NCBI RefSeq assembly: GCF_017875235.1
Contig: NZ_JAGGMI010000003.1
Coordinates: forward strand, 1-64,000
Reading direction: 5' to 3'
Source: Asticcacaulis solisilvae
Lineage (GTDB): Bacteria; Pseudomonadota; Alphaproteobacteria; Caulobacterales; Caulobacteraceae
DNA: 64,000 nt
Shown here: positions 42,801 to 51,607 of the stretch, one piece after another
Layout: every line of letters starts with the position of its first letter
Position numbering within the stretch: position 1 is the first letter of the stretch
Notes under the pieces: generated by a model
The model's database searches: none
What the model saw: only the letters and a program-made list of their open reading frames with translations
What the model was told of the DNA's origin: nothing
Made by a program: the position numbers and the translations under genes

Positions 42801-45134
42801 CGGTCCGCCCGAATTCGGATAGGGGCGCGTCACGAAGGCATAGCCTTCCGATCCACCCAGATTGATGATCGATGCGCTGCCACGGCTGTAAGAAGCATTC
42901 GTCGCCAGGGCGTAGTCGTTGCCGTCACCGCCATCGAGCGTATTGTTGCCGTCACCGCCATACAGGCTGTCATCGCCCGCGCCGCCCAGCAGCAGGTCGT
43001 CCGTCCGTGCATATCCGATGTTGCCGTAGAGGGAATCGTTGCCGGCCCCGCCCGCCAGCGTTCCGACACCGGTCAGCCAGTCATTGCCATTGCCGCCGTC
43101 CAGCGAAACCAGCCACTCGCCGCCCCCGCCGGTGATGGTGTCGTCACCCTCGCCACCGTTTGCCGTCCCCGTCGGGTCGAACTCGACAAAGCCGCGCTGA
43201 AGCACGATCGTGTCGTTGCCGAGGCCCCCTTGCAACGTGCCGGAAGCTTCGATGCTGTCATTGCCTTCGCCGCCATCGACGGTGTTCGCGCCATTGACGT
43301 CGCCAATGCGGTCATTGCCCAGGCCGCCATTGATAGCGTCGCTGCCGAAGCCGCCATAAACCGCGTCATTACCGTCGCCGGCATTGATCGTGTCATTGCC
43401 GTCTTCGCCAGAGATATAGTCGCTGTAGGCCGTCCCGGTCAGGCTGTCGGCCGCCGCGGTGCCCGCGAAGATTTCACCGATGCCGGCCGTGGCGACGTCG
43501 ACCGTCACGTCGCTGAATTGCAGGTTTTCGATGCCGCTGATCGACGTCGCGTATTGCAGACCATAGCTGTTTCGGACGACAAGCACGTCCGCGCCGCTGC
43601 GGACGAGTGTAAATTCGCTGGCGTTGCTGCGGAAGACGGCCGTATCGTTACCCGATCCGCCAATGATTTGCGACGCGCCTTCGGAGGTAATGATATCGTC
43701 GCCGGCGCCGCCGTCCAGCGTGCCGTTGCCCATGAGGATGTCGTTGCCGTCACCGCCGTCCAGGCTCGAATTGTCATAGACATTGGACCAGCCGCTGCTC
43801 GAGGTCAGCGTATCGTTCCCCGCCCCGCCCAGCAGCGTGTCCTCGGAATTTAGTGAATCGACGTAGTCATCGCCGTCGCCGCCGATGATATAGTCCCGGC
43901 CACCGTTCGTGCCATAGATCCGGTCGTTACCGATGCCGCCGTCCAGCGTATTGGGGCCAAGTGTGGAAGGCGATATCTGTCCGCCACTCAGGGTGTCATC
44001 GCCCGCCTCGCCATACAGGGCGTCCGGCGTGGTCAACTGGTCAGGATCGTAGGTGTAGGTATTGCCGGACAGGACATCCGAACCGTCGCCACCGTAGAGC
44101 GTGCCCGAACCACCGACGGTGTCGTTTCCCGCGCCGCCGTACAGGGTATTGGTTCCCACGAAGTCCTCAATGGCGTCCGCGCCCTCACCGCCGGTCAGGC
44201 TGTCATCGCCCTTCCCGCCCCGCAGCGAGTCGTTGCCGTCGTTACCGCTGATCGTGTCATTACCGGCCTTGCCATCCAGCCAGTCGGCGTAGACGGTGCC
44301 GGTCAGGCTGTCATTGCCGGATGTGCCTTCGATCAGATCACCCAGGGCGCCATGGCTGAGGATGACATCGCCGCCGTCGAAACGCACGGCTTCGACGCCG
44401 GTAAGCGACGTGCGCTCGCTGCCCCAGCGCAGCGCCAGGTAGTCGCCGCCATTGTTGAGCAGCGTATAGCTGCTTTCCGCGCCGTTGAAGTCGACCGTGT
44501 CGCTGCCGGCTCCGCCGCTGACCGTGGCGTTGCCCCACTGCTGGCTGTTGATGAAATCGTTACCCTCACCGCCTTCGATGAAGCTGCCACCGCTGTAATA
44601 GGCGGTGATGACGTCGTCGCCATCGCCGCCGCGCAGGGTTCCCGCGTCGTTGCCGGCAATCGTGTCGTTGCCGAGATCGCCCGACACCTCCGCGGTGCCA
44701 AAGAGCGAGTCGTCGCCGTCGCCTCCGGTTACGGTATCCTTGTAGCCGTGGCTGTGGACCAGGTCATTGCCCGCCCCCCCGTCGAAAAGATTCAGCCCGC
44801 CGCTCCACGCTTCGAGGCTGTCGTTGCCATCGCCCCCCAGCAGGGTGTTGCCGCCGCCCGCGCCTATCAGCGAGTCGTTGCCGATCCCGCCGCTTAGATA
44901 GCCCTTGAGCAGGATAAAATCGTCGCCGTCCTCGCCGTAGCCGGTGTTGCTTTCGGTATAGCTGTAGACATCGCCGAAGTCGGCCAGGGTGTCGTTGCCG
45001 ACGCCGCCGATCAGGGTATCACTCCCCTGGTAGGAGACCACGCTGTCGTTCCCGCCCAGCGCGCTGATGCTGTCATCGCCCGTCGTATCGGACAGGGTGT
45101 CGTTGCCGGGCGTGCCGGTGATGAGATTGGCCAT
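39891..45134 (-). CDS. Giant RTX protein 2 with six C-terminal EGRDP repeats
   Basis: A 1747-residue protein. Residues 1-1510 hold some 15-20 GGxGxD tracts separated by modules ending V-E-A-V-R-F-D-G-G/I-E-N-L-Q-F-S-D-type. The C-terminal 230 residues differ from all other RTX genes here: six repeats of about 40 residues with H-Y-x-x-x-G-W-R-E-G-R-D-P, then F-D-T-x-x-Y-L, then P-D-V-A-A-A-G-x-x-P-L. The last ends L-I-F-D-D-G-S-F-F. There is no signal peptide, so type I export is expected. ATG 45134 follows TAAGGGGGGA. Divergent from RTX protein 3 across 257 nt. A giant surface or matrix protein is likely. Confidence 0.9.
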   Translation of the reverse strand: MANLITGTPGNDTLSDTTGDDSISALGGNDSVVSYQGSDTLIGGVGNDTLADFGDVYSYTESNTGYGEDGDDFILLKGYLSGGIGNDSLIGAGGGNTLLGGDGNDSLEAWSGGLNLFDGGAGNDLVHSHGYKDTVTGGDGDDSLFGTAEVSGDLGNDTIAGNDAGTLRGGDGDDVITAYYSGGSFIEGGEGNDFINSQQWGNATVSGGAGSDTVDFNGAESSYTLLNNGGDYLALRWGSERTSLTGVEAVRFDGGDVILSHGALGDLIEGTSGNDSLTGTVYADWLDGKAGNDTISGNDGNDSLRGGKGDDSLTGGEGADAIEDFVGTNTLYGGAGNDTVGGSGTLYGGDGSDVLSGNTYTYDPDQLTTPDALYGEAGDDTLSGGQISPSTLGPNTLDGGIGNDRIYGTNGGRDYIIGGDGDDYVDSLNSEDTLLGGAGNDTLTSSSGWSNVYDNSSLDGGDGNDILMGNGTLDGGAGDDIITSEGASQIIGGSGNDTAVFRSNASEFTLVRSGADVLVVRNSYGLQYATSISGIENLQFSDVTVDVATAGIGEIFAGTAAADSLTGTAYSDYISGEDGNDTINAGDGNDAVYGGFGSDAINGGLGNDRIGDVNGANTVDGGEGNDSIEASGTLQGGLGNDTIVLQRGFVEFDPTGTANGGEGDDTITGGGGEWLVSLDGGNGNDWLTGVGTLAGGAGNDSLYGNIGYARTDDLLLGGAGDDSLYGGDGNNTLDGGDGNDYALATNASYSRGSASIINLGGSEGYAFVTRPYPNSGGPAKTVEIIRNVEQVFLQGHGLIDLAQTGSVITGTVAGEALSGGAWDDSIVAGDGADTVSGDSGNDILLGGDGDDSLIGAAGGDEIDGGAGNDSLHGGDGDNTISGGDGNDLIEGGIGQEVLEGGSGNDTIRAGQNSDTVRGGDGDDLIYATGIYYSPLSGGDGNDTLNLQDALYAVSTNFSYGGYSIENIIGSSLGDAITGDASDNHIQGWLGNDTLDGGGAGMDTLDGGDGDDTLSTTTGGMVIGGAGSDTLVVSANRDGFIAIVGGGETKVANGAYEVAISGIEYIRFNDQTIAVSDLAVKYALVGGPGNDSLTGTIEPDSINGNGGDDTVHGDAGADTIKGGSGADVLHGEAGGDLIDGHGGNDTVSGNDGDDTLSGGADDDSVDAGAGVDVVAGGDGADGLSGGAGDDWIDGEAGNDTVSGGDGDDDLIGSDGNDSIDGGAGNDTLSGDDVGGWGLNADDDTLSGGTGDDFVISYGDGAHVLGGDGNDWIFAGGKTIDGGLGDDTLALHSNLDHSVTTVLGGDGDDHIAPQNYFDILFIDASGGAGNDELTGSGTLRGDAGNDTLAGYGTLAGGADDDTYLYFGPFGESIQTFVELASEGTDKVIALSSHTLADNIENLEVAEVAGGASATGNALNNLLTGNGANNILDGKAGADTLAGGEGDDVLDGGAGVDSAVFSYTLAEASLQHLTPNSLTVSGPDGVDSLTGIERLVFSDGAVDLVDSNPLVDDLFYFGQYGEVFEAGIDADAHYTETGWREGRDPNAFFSTTAYLEANPDIRTGLDPLTHYNTVGWREGRDPSIAFDTRLYLQHNPDVAASGVNPFAHYLETGRFEGREAYAAIGEKIRGNGFDAEYYLLANPDVAAAGADPLKHYNRFGWKEGRDPNAFFDTSAYLAAYTDVAAAGVNPLDHYNRFGWREGRDPSGAFDTSDYLKAHADVAAAGINPLTHYLMYGAYENRLIFDDGSFF

Positions 45135-45157
45135 GATAGTCCCCCCTTAGTCGTACG

Positions 45158-45171
45158 CTGTAGGCTTACAG
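45158..45171. promoter_or_regulatory. Perfect palindrome between divergent RTX genes
   Basis: CTGTA-GGCT-TACAG, 24 nt upstream of RTX gene 2 and about 220 nt upstream of RTX gene 3. The rest of 45172-45391 contains AT-rich promoter-like DNA near 45290-45345. Confidence 0.4.
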
Positions 45172-45391
45172 TCGAAGTGCGGCAATGTGCACTCCTAGCC
45201 GGACAAGCGTCCAGGCGCAATCGCAAGTCCGTGCTTGCGCGCATATTTTACCGTCAGCCTTCGCGACGCAGCCCGGCATATTGTAACATCCGATCACAAA
45301 TAAAGCTTCACGCGCTGTTGTGAATTGACCTGACGAAACGCTCGCCTAAGTTGCGCGCCGGTATTTCATGCTTCAACACAGCGAGGGTGAG

Positions 45392-47554
45392 ATGGCGAGT
45401 ATCACAGGAACTCCGGGCAATGACAGCCTGACCGCGCCGGCCAGCGACACGGACCTGTACGGTTTGGCCGGCAATGACAGCCTTTATGGCCTGGGTGGCG
45501 TACTGGATGGCGGCGACGGCGACGACGTCATCCAGAATGACGCCAACTCCGCCACCGTCGAGGGCGGCGCCGGCAACGACTACGTGTTCATGTACGGGGG
45601 GCAGTACGATTACCTGATCGACGGCGGCGAAGGCAACGACTCCATCCAGTCCGAAGGCGGCCGGGTCTACGGCGGCAGCGGCAACGATACCATCGAGAGC
45701 TGGGGCGGTCCGACGTCGGTCCATGGCGGCGACGGCGACGATTTCCTGCGGGTTTACGGGAATGACAGCTTTACCGTCGATGGCGGCGCCGGCAGCGACA
45801 CCATCCGGGCCTTCGAGTTCGCCGATGGGACGATTACCGGCGGCACGGGCAGCGACAGGTTTGTTCTCGAAAACTGGAACGCGGTTCATATTACCGACTT
45901 TACCGCCGGCGCCGGCGGCGACATCCTGGACCTCGATTTCTACGACGGTGACTGGCATCCCGGCAATCCGTTCGGCGTCGGCTTTGCGCTTGAGCGCCAA
46001 GGCAGCGACGTACTGGTTCGCCTGGGCTATGCTCCCGAAAGCCGGATCACCCTCGCCGTTCTCGACAACGTCGACATCAATGCCCTGACAGCGGCAAACT
46101 TCGGCGGCTATGACCCGGTCGTGCGCACGACAGGCACCTCCGGGCACGACACGCTGAACGGCAGCGACTTGGGTGACGTGATCGATGGCCTGGGAGGCAA
46201 TGACGTCATCAATGGCTTCGATGGCAAGGACACGCTTTCCGGCGCTGGTGGCAACAACGCCCTCGACGGCGGCGGCGGCGATGACCATCTCGATGCCCTT
46301 GGCGGCGACGACACCCTGCTGGGTGGAGACGGAAACGACATAGTTGTCGCCAGCAATGGCCAAGACCGGCTGGACGGTGGCGCCGGCCTGGACCTCGTCG
46401 CCTATGCCGGGTTGGGATACGGTTTAAATATCAACCTAACGACCGGACTTGTCGTGAAGTTACACGCATCCGGCGGCACTGATACCATCTCCGGCTTCGA
46501 AGAGGTCTATGGCGGTGAGTATAATGACGTCTTCACAGGATCGGCCGGAGCGGACAGATATGTCGGCGGCCTCGGCGGAATTGACACCGTCTCTGGCGAA
46601 GACGGTAATGACCAGTTGAGCGGCGGGGGCCTGTTCGACGGTGGCGCAGGTAACGACCATATACGACTCGGCATGGGCCAGAACACCGTTTACGGCGGAA
46701 CGGGCGACGACACAGTCCTAAGTGGCTACGGCACCGACCTGATTTACGGCGAGAACGGCTCGGATTCTCTCGAGGGCGATGACTACAACGACTACCTGAA
46801 CGGCGGCGCGCGCTGGGATACACTGGACGGCGGCATCGGCGACGATACGCTGGACGGCGGCGCGGACAATGACCGCATGTGGGGCGGGAACGGACAGGAC
46901 CTTTACTACGTCGATCATATCGGCGACCGGGTGTACGAGAATTTCGAGGAAGGCAGCGACACCGTCAGATCTTCGATCAGCTACGCCCTAACGCCCAATG
47001 TCGAGAACCTGCAGCTGATCACCGGCGCCGGCGACATCGGCGGCACGGGCAACGGCCTGAACAACAGCATCGACGGCAACCTGCAGAACAACGCACTTGC
47101 GGGCGGGCTCGGCAATGACAGCCTCTACGGCTGGGCGGGCAATGACGCGCTTGACGGCGGCGAAGGCCATGACCGGCTGTCGGGCGGCGACGGAATGGAC
47201 ACGCTGACCGGCGGTGCGGGCAACGACCAGTTGGGTGGCGGCGCCGGCGCGGACGACTTTGTCTTCGGCTCGACCGCGACCAATGGCCACGACCACGTCC
47301 TCGATTTCCAGCACGGCCTCGACCGCCTGGTCTTTTCGGGCGCCGACTACGGCTTTGCGAGCGGCCATGTGCTGACGGCGGCTCAGTTCACTACCGGCAC
47401 GTCGGCTGTCGGTTCGGCGGCGCAGTTCATCTGGGACAGCGCGGGCCAGCATCTCTACTTCGACGCCGATGGCTCAGGCGGCGCGGCGGCCGTCGAACTG
47501 GCGCTTATCTCGGGCGGCGCGACGATCACCAAGGATGACCTGGTGATCGTCTGA
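45392..47554 (+). CDS. RTX calcium-binding protein 3
   Basis: A 720-residue protein. Nonapeptides start at residue 10 (T-G-T-P-G-N-D-S-L-T). An A-D-F-T-A-G-A-G-G-D-I-L-type module lies near 175-240, GGxGxD blocks at about 240-330 and 400-500, and the shared C-terminal block from about 500. It ends A-T-I-T-K-D-D-L-V-I-V. ATG 45392 is preceded by GAGGGTGAG; an ATG 24 nt upstream is less likely. It is the only one of the six RTX genes on the plus strand. It converges on RTX gene 4. Confidence 0.88.
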   Translation: MASITGTPGNDSLTAPASDTDLYGLAGNDSLYGLGGVLDGGDGDDVIQNDANSATVEGGAGNDYVFMYGGQYDYLIDGGEGNDSIQSEGGRVYGGSGNDTIESWGGPTSVHGGDGDDFLRVYGNDSFTVDGGAGSDTIRAFEFADGTITGGTGSDRFVLENWNAVHITDFTAGAGGDILDLDFYDGDWHPGNPFGVGFALERQGSDVLVRLGYAPESRITLAVLDNVDINALTAANFGGYDPVVRTTGTSGHDTLNGSDLGDVIDGLGGNDVINGFDGKDTLSGAGGNNALDGGGGDDHLDALGGDDTLLGGDGNDIVVASNGQDRLDGGAGLDLVAYAGLGYGLNINLTTGLVVKLHASGGTDTISGFEEVYGGEYNDVFTGSAGADRYVGGLGGIDTVSGEDGNDQLSGGGLFDGGAGNDHIRLGMGQNTVYGGTGDDTVLSGYGTDLIYGENGSDSLEGDDYNDYLNGGARWDTLDGGIGDDTLDGGADNDRMWGGNGQDLYYVDHIGDRVYENFEEGSDTVRSSISYALTPNVENLQLITGAGDIGGTGNGLNNSIDGNLQNNALAGGLGNDSLYGWAGNDALDGGEGHDRLSGGDGMDTLTGGAGNDQLGGGAGADDFVFGSTATNGHDHVLDFQHGLDRLVFSGADYGFASGHVLTAAQFTTGTSAVGSAAQFIWDSAGQHLYFDADGSGGAAAVELALISGGATITKDDLVIV

Positions 47555-47591
47555 CGGCAAGGCGCGGGAGGCCTGCGAGGCCGCCCCTGCC

Positions 47592-49094
47592 CTACGCCGT
47601 AAAGATAAGATCGTCCTTCGTGAGGTTCGTCCCCGTGACGATGGCCAGCTCGAACGCGGCGCCCGAACCCGTGCCATCGGCATCCCACCACAGCTTGTCC
47701 GCCGCGGCATCCCAGATGAACTGCGCGCCCGTACCCGCGGCCGACGCTCCCAAGGTGAACTGCGCCGCCGTCAGCACATGCCCCGCGGCGAACCCATAGT
47801 CCACACCCCTGAACACCAGCTGGTCGATGCCGTGTTCGAAGTCGAGGATGTGGTCGTGGCCATTGACCGCCGTGCCCGCGAAGACGAAGTCATCCGCGCC
47901 CGCGGCGCCCCCCAGCTGGTCGTTGCCGCCGCCGCCGATAAGCGTGTCATTGCCATTGCCGCCCGACAGCCGGTCATGGTCCGCTCCGCCATCCAGCCGG
48001 TCATTGCCATCCCAGCCATACAGGCTGTCATTGCCCACGCCGCCCAGGAGGCGGTTGTCGCTGGAATTGCCGGTCATGGTGTTGCTGAGGCTGTTGCCGG
48101 TGCTCACCGCCTTGACGGACCCGGTGAATACCACCGCCTCGACATTGGCCGTCATGTTCCAGCTGATCGAAGCATAGACCCGGTCATTGCCTTCGTTGAC
48201 GGTGGTCTTTTCATAGACGCGGTCGCCGGAATTATCGACGTAATAGATGTCGTCGCCCAGGCCGCCGAACATCTGGTCGTTGTCGATGCCGCCGTCCATC
48301 GTGTCATTGCCGTCGCCGCCGTAAAGCGTATCGCCCAGCGCGCCGCCCGCAAGCCTGTCATTGCCCGCGCCGCCTTCCAGCCGGTCCGCCTCGGCGCCGC
48401 CCGTCAGCCGGTCGGCCAGCCTTGAGCCCAGCAGCGTATTGCCGGCGTCCGAGGCATAGGCGATGACGCCCTGCAGCGCGCGGAAATCGGCCACGCCGGC
48501 ATCGGCCAGGCGGAACCAGCTGCCACCCGACGCGCCGCCGTATTCGCCGGTATAGGAGATGCCCGTAAAGCCCTTGAGCTGGGCGGTCGTGGCCTTCAGC
48601 TCATAGCCGCCGGCGGTGACGACCAGGTATTCGACGGCCCTGACGGCCGCCGCCGACATGTCGCCGGCGCCGATGACGGTGTCCAGGCCCGTGCCGCCGT
48701 CGATGATTTCGCTGGCCTGGAAATCGTTGAAGATGCGGTCGTTGTTCTCGCCGCCATAGATGGTGTCGCGGCCCGCCAGGCTGTAGATGACGTCATTGCC
48801 TTCGTTGCCGGTGACATAGTCCTTGCCACCCTCGGCCAGGATGGTGTCGTTGCCCGCGCCGCCCAGGATAGTGTTATCGCCGCCGCCGGCATTGGCATAA
48901 TCGTCACCCAGGCCGGCGCTGATGCCGTCGCTGCCCCGGCCTGAGGAAATGGTGTCATTGCCCTCTTCGCCGAAAATGGTGTCGTTGCCGAAGTCGTCGG
49001 TGATGAAGTCGTCGCCGCCCAGGGCGTAGATACTGTCACTGCCGATACCGCCGATAAGCGTATCGTTTCCGCTGGTTCCGTTAAATCCCGCCAT
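47592..49094 (-). CDS. RTX calcium-binding protein 4
   Basis: A 500-residue protein, the shortest of the set. GGxGxD tract at residues 8-130, then a 95-residue module (V-R-A-V-E-Y-L-V-V-T-A-G-G ... S-D-A-G-N-T-L-L-G) of a kind also seen in RTX protein 6, then the shared C-terminal block, ending N-L-T-K-D-D-L-I-F-T-A. ATG 49094 has GGAGAA upstream; the longer frame to 49157 lacks support. Converges with RTX gene 3 over a 37-nt gap. Confidence 0.9.
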   Translation of the reverse strand: MAGFNGTSGNDTLIGGIGSDSIYALGGDDFITDDFGNDTIFGEEGNDTISSGRGSDGISAGLGDDYANAGGGDNTILGGAGNDTILAEGGKDYVTGNEGNDVIYSLAGRDTIYGGENNDRIFNDFQASEIIDGGTGLDTVIGAGDMSAAAVRAVEYLVVTAGGYELKATTAQLKGFTGISYTGEYGGASGGSWFRLADAGVADFRALQGVIAYASDAGNTLLGSRLADRLTGGAEADRLEGGAGNDRLAGGALGDTLYGGDGNDTMDGGIDNDQMFGGLGDDIYYVDNSGDRVYEKTTVNEGNDRVYASISWNMTANVEAVVFTGSVKAVSTGNSLSNTMTGNSSDNRLLGGVGNDSLYGWDGNDRLDGGADHDRLSGGNGNDTLIGGGGNDQLGGAAGADDFVFAGTAVNGHDHILDFEHGIDQLVFRGVDYGFAAGHVLTAAQFTLGASAAGTGAQFIWDAAADKLWWDADGTGSGAAFELAIVTGTNLTKDDLIFTA

Positions 49095-49211
49095 AACGTT
49101 CTCCAATGTGTCAGACGGAGGCGTCTTATAATGCACGCGGGCACACTTGGCATCCATTAAGGTGAATCGAACGCCGCTATCTCAACTATCTGGTTAAACG
49201 GACATTAACCT

Positions 49212-51521
49212 TTACTTGCTTGCGGCGTTCCAGTCTGGCGTCGCCTCCCCCTGCAAATGCCGGACGAAGAAATCGTACTGGCGGCGAAGGCCATAGGTTA
49301 TATCGCCCGTGGTACGCAGCGCGCCGTGGCCGTCATTGGGCGCCACGATCAGGTCGAAGTCCTTGCGCGCCTTGATCAGCGCGTTGACGACCTGAAGCGT
49401 CGAAGCCGGATCGACATTCATGTCGAGTTCGCCAACGACCAGCAGTACGTGCCCCGTGAGCTTGTGAGCATTGTCGACGCCCGATGCGCGCGAATAGCTC
49501 TCGTCGATCGGCCAGCCCATCCAGGCTTCGTTCCAGCCGATCTTGTCCATGCGGTTGTCGAAGCAGCCGGCATAGGCGACGCCGGCCTTATAGAAGTCGG
49601 GGAATTCCTCAAGGGCGCTCAGCGTGTTCTGGCCGCCGGCCGAACCGCCATAGATGCCGACGCGGCTGATGTCGTAGGACGGATACTTCGCCGCGGCCGC
49701 CTTGTGCCAGGCGATGCGATCCGGGAAGCCGGCGTCCTGGAGGTTTTTCCACGCCACGTCATGAAAGGCCTTTGAGCGGTTGAGCGTGCCCATGCCGTCG
49801 ATCTGGACGACGATGAAGCCCATATCGGCCAGGGATTGCATGCCGATGACCTTGTCGCCGCTGGAATGGGGTCCGAACGGCCAGAAGGTCTTGGGCACAA
49901 ACGACGAGTGCGGCCCGGCATAGATGTTCTCGATGACCGGGTACGTCTTGTTAGGATCGAAATTCTGGGGGCGGACGATGACGCCCCAGATGTCGGTCTT
50001 GCCGTCGCGGCCTTTGGCGGTGAAGACTTCCGGCGGACGGAAGCCGGCGGCTGTCAGGCGGCTGATATCGCTGTGTTCGAGCTGGGTGACCAGCCCCAAG
50101 TCCTTCGTACGGCGCAACTCGGCGACATTGGGCATGTCGACGCGCGAATAGGTGTCGACATAGAAGCTCATGTCGCTCGAGAAGGCCACGTCATGGAAGG
50201 CTGGCGCGGTCGTGACGGGCGTCAAATTGCGGCCGTCGAAGTCAATGCGATAGACGTGCTGGAAGTACGGGTCCTCATTCCTGCGCATGCCGTTGGCGGC
50301 GAACCAGATCTGGCGGGCCTTGTCATCGACCTTGAGCACGGAGCGGACGACGAACTCTCCCCTGGTGATCTGGTTCTTCACCTTTCCGGTTGTCGCGTCA
50401 TAGAGATAAAGGTGGTTCCAGCCGTCGCGCTCCGACATCCAGATGACCTCCTTGCCCTCACCGCCGACGTCGTTGGCGAAGCGGCGGCTATAGGCGTTGA
50501 TGAAGGTCTTGCTGGTGTCCTCGGCGACGACGCGCGGCTTGCCCGTGGCCGCATCGACCTCGATCAGGCGATAGAGCTGGTGGCCGCGCTGATCGTACTC
50601 GAAACGTAGCGCCTTGCCGTCCTTGCGCCACTGAAGATCGGTAACGCGCATCGGATTGGGGAAGAGATCATAGGGGATATGAGTCTGCTTTTTCGTCGCG
50701 ACGTCGAACAGGACCGGCCGGTCGATATCGACCGCGTCACCCGGCTTGACGTAGAGCTGGGTATCGACCTTGGGCTGGACCTGGTCGGCGGGCGACGAGA
50801 TGACGCGCACGACCTGGCGCGCATAGCCCGGCTGGACGCGATAGGCGGCGATCCTGGACGAATCCGGCGACCAGACGATGGATTCGGGATCGTAGAACAG
50901 GCCTTCGGACCCGTCGGTCGACAGACGAATGGTCGCGCCGCCCGCGGCGGGCCTTACCGCGATATTGTGGTTTTCGACAAAGGCCAGCCACTTGCCGTCG
51001 GGTGAAGGATGCGGCGTATTGTCGGCCGGGCTCTTCAGGTCGCGCACCACGCCTGAGAAGCCGCGGTCCTGCTTGGGCGTACCCGCCGGCTTGGCGCAGG
51101 TGTATGCGACCAGCGAACACAGCCATTCGGTTTCATTGGCGCGGATGGTAACGGCCCGTCCGCCATCGCTGAATACAGCGGTCGTAAACGGCGCGGTAAA
51201 CGGCAGGGCCAGGCCGGTTGTCTTCGCTCCAGTCGCCAGGTTGTAAGCCGCCGCCAGTTTGTCATGATCGAATGCCAGGCGTTTGGTTTGGGTATCCGCA
51301 TCCAGCAGAATGAACTGGAAACCGCCCTCGACCGTCTTGCGATAGATGTACAGGTGCGTGTCCGGTACCCACTGGCCGGGCTCGGCGATGTCGCGCGTCA
51401 GGCCCGACCACGCCGCCCTGAGGCCGATGGCGCGATCGTAATCCTGAGGCGTTGGCGTCGCCCAGGCGGCATGCGCCAAAGCCATCATCCCCAGTGCAGC
51501 CGCAATCACAGTCCTTGTCAT
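49212..51521 (-). CDS. Secreted S9 prolyl-oligopeptidase-family peptidase (DPP IV type)
   Basis: A 769-residue protein with a signal peptide (residues 1-21, A-A-W-A). Residues 40-510 form the beta-propeller N-domain of dipeptidyl peptidase IV, with H-P-S-P-D-G-K-W-L-A-F and W-S-P-D-S-S-R-I-A. The alpha/beta-hydrolase domain has nucleophile Ser627 in G-G-S-A-G-G (the family more often has G-W-S-Y-G-G), Asp700 in G-E-L-D-M and His732 in N-D-G-H-G. It would remove N-terminal dipeptides from peptides in the periplasm or outside. ATG 51521 has AGGGGA upstream. Divergent from the DUF885 metallopeptidase gene; both probably share one regulator. Confidence 0.9.
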   Translation of the reverse strand: MTRTVIAAALGMMALAHAAWATPTPQDYDRAIGLRAAWSGLTRDIAEPGQWVPDTHLYIYRKTVEGGFQFILLDADTQTKRLAFDHDKLAAAYNLATGAKTTGLALPFTAPFTTAVFSDGGRAVTIRANETEWLCSLVAYTCAKPAGTPKQDRGFSGVVRDLKSPADNTPHPSPDGKWLAFVENHNIAVRPAAGGATIRLSTDGSEGLFYDPESIVWSPDSSRIAAYRVQPGYARQVVRVISSPADQVQPKVDTQLYVKPGDAVDIDRPVLFDVATKKQTHIPYDLFPNPMRVTDLQWRKDGKALRFEYDQRGHQLYRLIEVDAATGKPRVVAEDTSKTFINAYSRRFANDVGGEGKEVIWMSERDGWNHLYLYDATTGKVKNQITRGEFVVRSVLKVDDKARQIWFAANGMRRNEDPYFQHVYRIDFDGRNLTPVTTAPAFHDVAFSSDMSFYVDTYSRVDMPNVAELRRTKDLGLVTQLEHSDISRLTAAGFRPPEVFTAKGRDGKTDIWGVIVRPQNFDPNKTYPVIENIYAGPHSSFVPKTFWPFGPHSSGDKVIGMQSLADMGFIVVQIDGMGTLNRSKAFHDVAWKNLQDAGFPDRIAWHKAAAAKYPSYDISRVGIYGGSAGGQNTLSALEEFPDFYKAGVAYAGCFDNRMDKIGWNEAWMGWPIDESYSRASGVDNAHKLTGHVLLVVGELDMNVDPASTLQVVNALIKARKDFDLIVAPNDGHGALRTTGDITYGLRRQYDFFVRHLQGEATPDWNAASK

Positions 51522-51562
51522 GACGGTATCCCCTGAACTCTCTGGTTGCTTTTTGAAGCATA

Positions 51563-51587
51563 ATTGTATCAAGTATACAATATACAA
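51563..51587. promoter_or_regulatory. TTGTATACAAT-type palindrome between two peptidase genes
   Basis: ATTGTATCAAGTATACAATATACAA contains GTATACAAT, ATATACAA and ATTGTAT. This is the kind of half-site array bound by GntR-family repressors. It lies 42 nt from the S9 start and 21 nt from the DUF885 start, inside the divergent promoter. No regulator gene is adjacent. Confidence 0.5.
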
Positions 51588-51607
51588 ACTATCATGGAGG
51601 CGATGCG

